From: Xiphias gladius
Lineage: Eukaryota > Chordata > Actinopteri > Istiophoriformes > Xiphiidae
Assembly: GCF_016859285.1 (NCBI RefSeq)
Contig: NC_053421.1
Span: 6,988,600 to 7,052,599, forward strand
Length of the DNA: 64,000 bases
Direction: 5' to 3'
Both the position numbers and the translations under genes were made by a program. Positions 59,801-64,000 of this stretch are shown here, in pieces. Position 1 is the stretch's first letter. Each line of letters opens with the position of its first letter. The notes under the pieces were generated by a model. It made no database searches. It saw only the letters and a program-made list of their open reading frames with translations, and was not told the origin of the DNA.

Positions 59801-60551
59801 ACATGGTCTGGCTGTGACGGAAAGGTAGACTGCTCTTTCCCCTGGTAATCCTTAAATTGGCACTATCCATTAGCATGTGCCAGATTTACCATCTCTTGCA
59901 GTCACTGCCTCCTTTCCCCCATCTCACCTCTTCGCTTCTTCTTTCCCTTTTTCCTGTGTATGAGCACAAACACCCCCTGTTTCTGATAGGCTGGAAAGGT
60001 GCTGTGTGGTTCGGTCCGAGCCACTTTGTTTGTTCCTATTTACAGAGCCAGGGCTATGTAGGAACACCGTATGTTTTTTCAGCACACATGCAGAACAGAC
60101 AGCCAGCGAACCATGAAGAGGTATTCAATGAATTTTATAAAAAGTGTATTTGATTAGAATTGCTGACTATACTTTTAATAGCTAAAGCAGAATAAATTCC
60201 AACCATAAATAGTATCAAAACTGGGTTTTACGTGATGACATTTTTAAGGATTATAACTTTAAAACATTTGGTTCTCAGCACCAAGAGTCTGCTGATTATT
60301 ATTCTAGCCATTTAATTGGTGATTTGAACTGTAACAGCAAGTGAATGCTAGGAACTAGATGGTTGGACTGACAACTGAAAGCAAACTCTCCTTGAAGACC
60401 AGGACTGAGCCACTGGTTAGAGTATACAATATCTGTCATTACTGATTATTACGAAATGGACTGAACAGTTTTCAGCCCTGTTAATGCTTTTTCAGTGTAC
60501 TGCATCACCTTCTTCCTTACAGTGGAGCACAGGCACAAACTAGTAAATGTA

Positions 60552-62135
60552 TAGTCCTGGTTGAAATTATTACCACCCCTGAATTTTAAGGAAAGAATTT
60601 AGAATATCTTTAGAAATAAATGCAAACTACTCCATTTCTTATAATCAAAATATTAAATAAAATGCCCAAAGTTACTGAACAACTACAACAAAAAATACTT
60701 TCATATAGTGAAATATAAAATACAGACACAAAATTGGCACTCTTCTGATGAATGTAAATTAGTTACTCAAAGAAAAAAACAAATAAAACTAATCTGTACT
60801 TAATTTTCAGTGTTAGCATGAGCTGAATTAACCAATGAATGATGGTTTTACTGCATATAAAGGGGCTGATTGTTTCCAGTTTCTTTTTCACAATGGCGAA
60901 GACAAGAGAGCTGTCTGAGAGCATCAGAAATGCTATTATCAAAAGACAGAACAATTCAAAAGGCTTCAAGGCACTCGCCAAAGATTTTCAAATCCCTGTT
61001 TCAACAGTTCAAAGTGTTATGAAGAAGTTTCACAGTCATAAAGCTGTTAAGACGCTTCCAGGATGTGGTGCTAAGAAGAAACTCAGCAAGAGAAGTCTGT
61101 GAAGGTTGATGTAGATCTAGGAAAAAACAACACACAAGACATCTAAAGAGCTTCAGGCTGACCTGGAGCAATCTGGAATGGTGGTTTCAGCCTGTACCAT
61201 ACACCGCACACTAAACCAAGTAGGACTCTATGGGCGATGGACATGGAGTAAACCACCATTGTTAGAAAGGCACAAAAAGACAAGACTTATGTTCGCAAAA
61301 ACTTTCCTAGATAAGCCACAGTCTTTCTGGGATAATGGTCTATGGACAGATGAAACCAAAGTCAAGCTCTTTGGGAATGCAGTGCTTCAGTTTGTATATA
61401 TGGGACAGAATGAAGCCCATAACGAAAAGAAAACCCTACCCACATTAAAACATGGTGGAGGTTCTATCATACTGTGGGGCTGCTTTTCTGTCTCTGGGAC
61501 TGAAGGCACTGAATGTATCAAAGGAATGATGAAATCAGAAGATTACCAAGGCATTTTAGAGTGAAATGTGTTACCCTGTGTCAAAAAACTAGGGTTGAGT
61601 TGAAGGTCCTGGGTCTTTCAGCAGGACAACGACCCAAAACACACTTCGTGCAGCACAAAAGAATGCTTGAAAAGTAGAAGATGGACTGTTTTAAACTGGC
61701 CAGCATTGAGTCCTGACCTAAATCCCTTTGAAAACCGTTGGAGAGAGCCGAAATCTGCCGATGCAAAAAGGACTCCTGCAAACTTAAAAGAGCTTGAACA
61801 CATAGCAATGGAAGAAGTGGTAAAAACTACCAGCAGACAGGTGCTAGAAGCTTCTAGGTGGCTACGAGAAACATTTAGAGGCTGTCACTGTTGCGAAAGC
61901 TTCTGCAACCAAACATTAGTGAAGGGTGACAATAATTTTGGCGAGGGTACATTTTGTGTTTGTATTATTTCACTAATATGCAAGTTTAGTTTTTTAAATG
62001 TTCTTTTTTTCAGTCACCTTGGGCATTTTATTAAAAAATGTGATTATAAAAACTGGCTAATTTGCATTTATTTCTGAAGATATTCTAAATTCTGTACTTA
62101 AAATTCAGGGGTGCCAATGATTCCAAACAGGACTG
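60552..62135 (+). mobile_element. Tc1-like DNA transposon, nearly full length, inactive
   Basis: About 1584 bp with terminal inverted repeats of roughly 130 bp each (60552-60685 and 62000-62135), flanked by TA dinucleotides at 60550-60551 and 62136-62137, the usual Tc1 target duplication. The outer repeat ends read AGTCCTG; the inner part shares CACCCCTGAATTTTAAG and AGAATTTAGAATATCTT on both sides. The enclosed transposase has nonsense codons. It inserted in gene-poor DNA downstream of prdm13. Confidence 0.9.
60893..61930 (+). pseudogene. Tc1-like transposase, disabled by stop codons
   Basis: One reading frame runs from MAKTRELSESIRNAIIK through helix-turn-helix sequence (FKALAKDFQIPVSTVQSVMK), then SKELQADLEQSGMVVSACT, the first catalytic-block area LWTDETKVKLFG, HGGGSIILWGCFS, FQQDNDPKHT, and LSPDLNPFENRWRE. 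All these parts are in the same frame, so no frameshift is needed. In-frame stops lie at 61100-61102, nearby at about 61112-61120, at 61562-61564 and near 61600. The DDE residues (Asp in TDET, Asp in QQDND, Glu in FENRW) are still readable. Length and order fit a roughly 340-residue Tc1 transposase. Confidence 0.88.
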
Positions 62136-62137
62136 TA

Positions 62138-64000
62138 ATATGATTTCAATTTTATTGTTGTTGTTATTTTATTTGAAGGCCAGAGTCAATGTCCTGTGTT
62201 CACCAACCTGTACAGGAAAAAAACTGCCGGATCTATTTTTTTAGCCTGCAGCACAATATTTGTTTTTGCTACACAGCTGAACATTTCAGTTGACTCAGTT
62301 TTCTGAAGTGTGGTTGTTAAAATAAACATTTTTGTGAGTGCTTGTCTCATTTTCTCAGCCTGTTCTAGGTCTCAGAGAGCTGATGCCAAGTGATTGCTCT
62401 GCTGTTGGCAGCCTGCCCTCCTGGAGCAGGTAGACCAGGAGAGGAACGCAGGTAGAGTCGACATGCACAACTGGTCAGATAGAGCTGAAAGAGATGGAAC
62501 AAATGGTTCCACAACATGCAACATGTATGCAAATACATACACACCGCCGTCAACTGAAATTGACCTAGCTGTACATGCAGTGACCATAAATCATGAGGAA
62601 GACATGTTGCCCTCCTGGCAATGATGTGGGTCTGTCAAAATGGATGCAAAGTGACGGGGCGGCTGCCGGCAGCCTGCTCTCCTGGAGCAGGTAAACCAGG
62701 TAGAGTAAACACACACAGCTGGTTTCAGAGAACAGCAGAGAGAGATGAAACACACAAATACAAGAAGAAAAAACAGAGAGGAGCGTGGAAGGGAATTGAT
62801 GCTTGTTGGCATGTACGCGCACAACTGTAGGGGGTTATATATCATGAGGTAAAGGAGGGGACACTAGCTGAACATCTGCCTTTCACTGCCTATAGCATAA
62901 AGGTCAGAGGCACTGTTTTTATTTAGGGGGAAAATTAAGGACACTAACCTGCATTATGCCAGGGAGCATACTCTACTGAAATCTTTAATTCTTCTCACTA
63001 ATAGAGGCCAGAAAACAGGCTGACATGAAAGACAGCAACAGAGGAAACAAGCTGACAACTTTTGCTTTGATGGATAAACAAGCAGAAATGAAGGTGATGA
63101 GGTTGGTGTGTGGGTAGAGTCCACAGCCTCAACTTCACTCAGAGAGAGATTATTAGTCCCTGGTCGTGGCACAGCCTGTCAGTTATGATAGCAGCAGGTA
63201 GAAGGTTGAGACTGTGGCACACCAGCTGTGGCCCACTGGTACCCTTTCCTCCTCTGTCCCTCTACCACCTCTGCAACACAAACACATGCTAAACAGGCCA
63301 CTGTCTCCACTGCCTCCCACATTCAGCTGCAAATGAGCCCGCTCTGGGCCCCAGTCCTGTTTGATGTCATGAATAAAGAGGATGAATTTTCATTTGCGCA
63401 GGTTTCTGAAAACTAAAATGCCTATTGTCTAGGTCTGCCACATCAAGCAGTCAGGCATGTGAGCACAGGAGTCTATTCATGTCCAAATTACAAACACATA
63501 GAATTTAATCCTACATCTTGAGAGATTTTGTGAAATAAATTCAGATATTGTGGCTAAAAAATGTTAATGAGGCCAAGAAGTGACTTTCTAAGGATTGGCA
63601 CATTGAGTATCTGAGTAGAGTACGAGAGCCATCGATCTTAGGTAGACATGTGGTCCTCCTGAGGGACATCTGACAAAGTGGGTGTGAAGTGGCACCAGGT
63701 AGAGTAGACAACAATTTGTGGTTTTGTGTGGGTTATATGCAGGAACATTTCTTGGCCGGGAGCAATGACTTCCTGGAGCCTTGTCTTCAGGCTTAAGGTG
63801 GCCAGGCAACCAGACAAATAGAACGTGTTGATTAGATTTAGAGGTGCTGGTAGGTAGTTTTTTTTTTTTAACCTTCAGGCAGAGCCAGGCTAGCTCTTTC
63901 CCCCTGCTTCTAATCTTCAAAGTAAGCTAACTGTCATTTGGCTGTAACTTCCAGTTTGATATCAATTATCTCATCTACCTTTTAACAAGAAAGCGAATAA
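62138..64000. other. intergenic DNA, right edge
   Basis: Contains the diverged direct repeat at 62400-62765 and no recognisable exon, RNA gene or known element after it. Open frames up to 110 codons occur but have no family resemblance. Confidence 0.5.
62400..62765. repeat. diverged direct repeat
   Basis: A block of about 100 bases at 62400-62500 recurs at 62664-62765. Shared words include GGCAGCCTGC, CTCCTGGAGCAGGTA, ACCAGG and TAGAGT, then GCTGG/CTGG and GAGATG. Spacing is about 264 bases and divergence is high. Either an old local duplication or two copies of a dispersed repeat. Confidence 0.55.

Larger units (their letters stand above)
48880..60549. other. gene-poor intergenic region with mobile-element remnants
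   Basis: No exon recognised in 11.7 kb after prdm13. It holds a (TAA)n run at 49378-49399, four MITE copies, a Tc1-like fragment, a (GT)n run at 55347-55374 and AT-rich unique-looking DNA. The stretch 58700-59850 is denser and may be another old repeat, but I could not name it. In human the next gene on this side is MCHR2; nothing like it is seen. Confidence 0.6.

Overview
The window comes from a vertebrate nuclear genome, most probably a spiny-rayed (percomorph) teleost fish. The genes are split by GT-AG introns, polyadenylation signals follow them, (CA)n/(GT)n microsatellites are frequent, and the repeats are ones I recognise from fish: a Tc1-like transposon and several MITE families typical of euteleosts. 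There are no prokaryotic features (operons, ribosome binding sites, CRISPR arrays).

Layout. Positions 1611-24017 on the minus strand hold the first eight coding exons (313 codons) of the ubiquitin-specific protease gene usp45; the rest of the gene lies beyond the left edge. A 2.3-kb spacer, probably a divergent promoter, separates it from tstd3 (26286-27973, plus strand, four exons), a single-rhodanese-domain protein with a likely mitochondrial targeting peptide. Next is an 11-exon intermediate-filament gene (30634-34306, plus strand, 624 aa) with a type III-like rod and a long glycine-rich tail. I think it is a thread-biopolymer-filament-gamma-like gene. After about 6.5 kb of AT/GC-mixed, conserved-looking non-coding DNA comes prdm13 (41128-47630, plus strand), a PR-domain zinc-finger transcription factor of retina and dorsal neural tube. 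The remaining 15 kb (48.9-64 kb) is gene-poor and rich in mobile-element remnants, including a nearly complete but inactivated Tc1-like element at 60552-62135.

Gene order usp45(-), tstd3(+), prdm13(+) matches human chromosome 6q16, which supports the gene names. Human CCNC, between TSTD3 and PRDM13, is not seen here; the intermediate-filament gene occupies that interval.

Most notable points. (1) An 852-bp tandem duplication inside prdm13 (42253-43956, three mismatches seen) contains a complete copy of coding exon 2 with intact splice sites. The exon is 132 nt, so including both copies keeps the reading frame. The segment is bounded by poly(T) runs. (2) A one-base deletion in a short A-run of prdm13 exon 4 (47236-47240) breaks the frame just before zinc fingers 2-4. 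Either could be real or an assembly error. (3) The intermediate-filament gene keeps only some canonical type III intron positions and carries a keratin-like Gly-rich tail.
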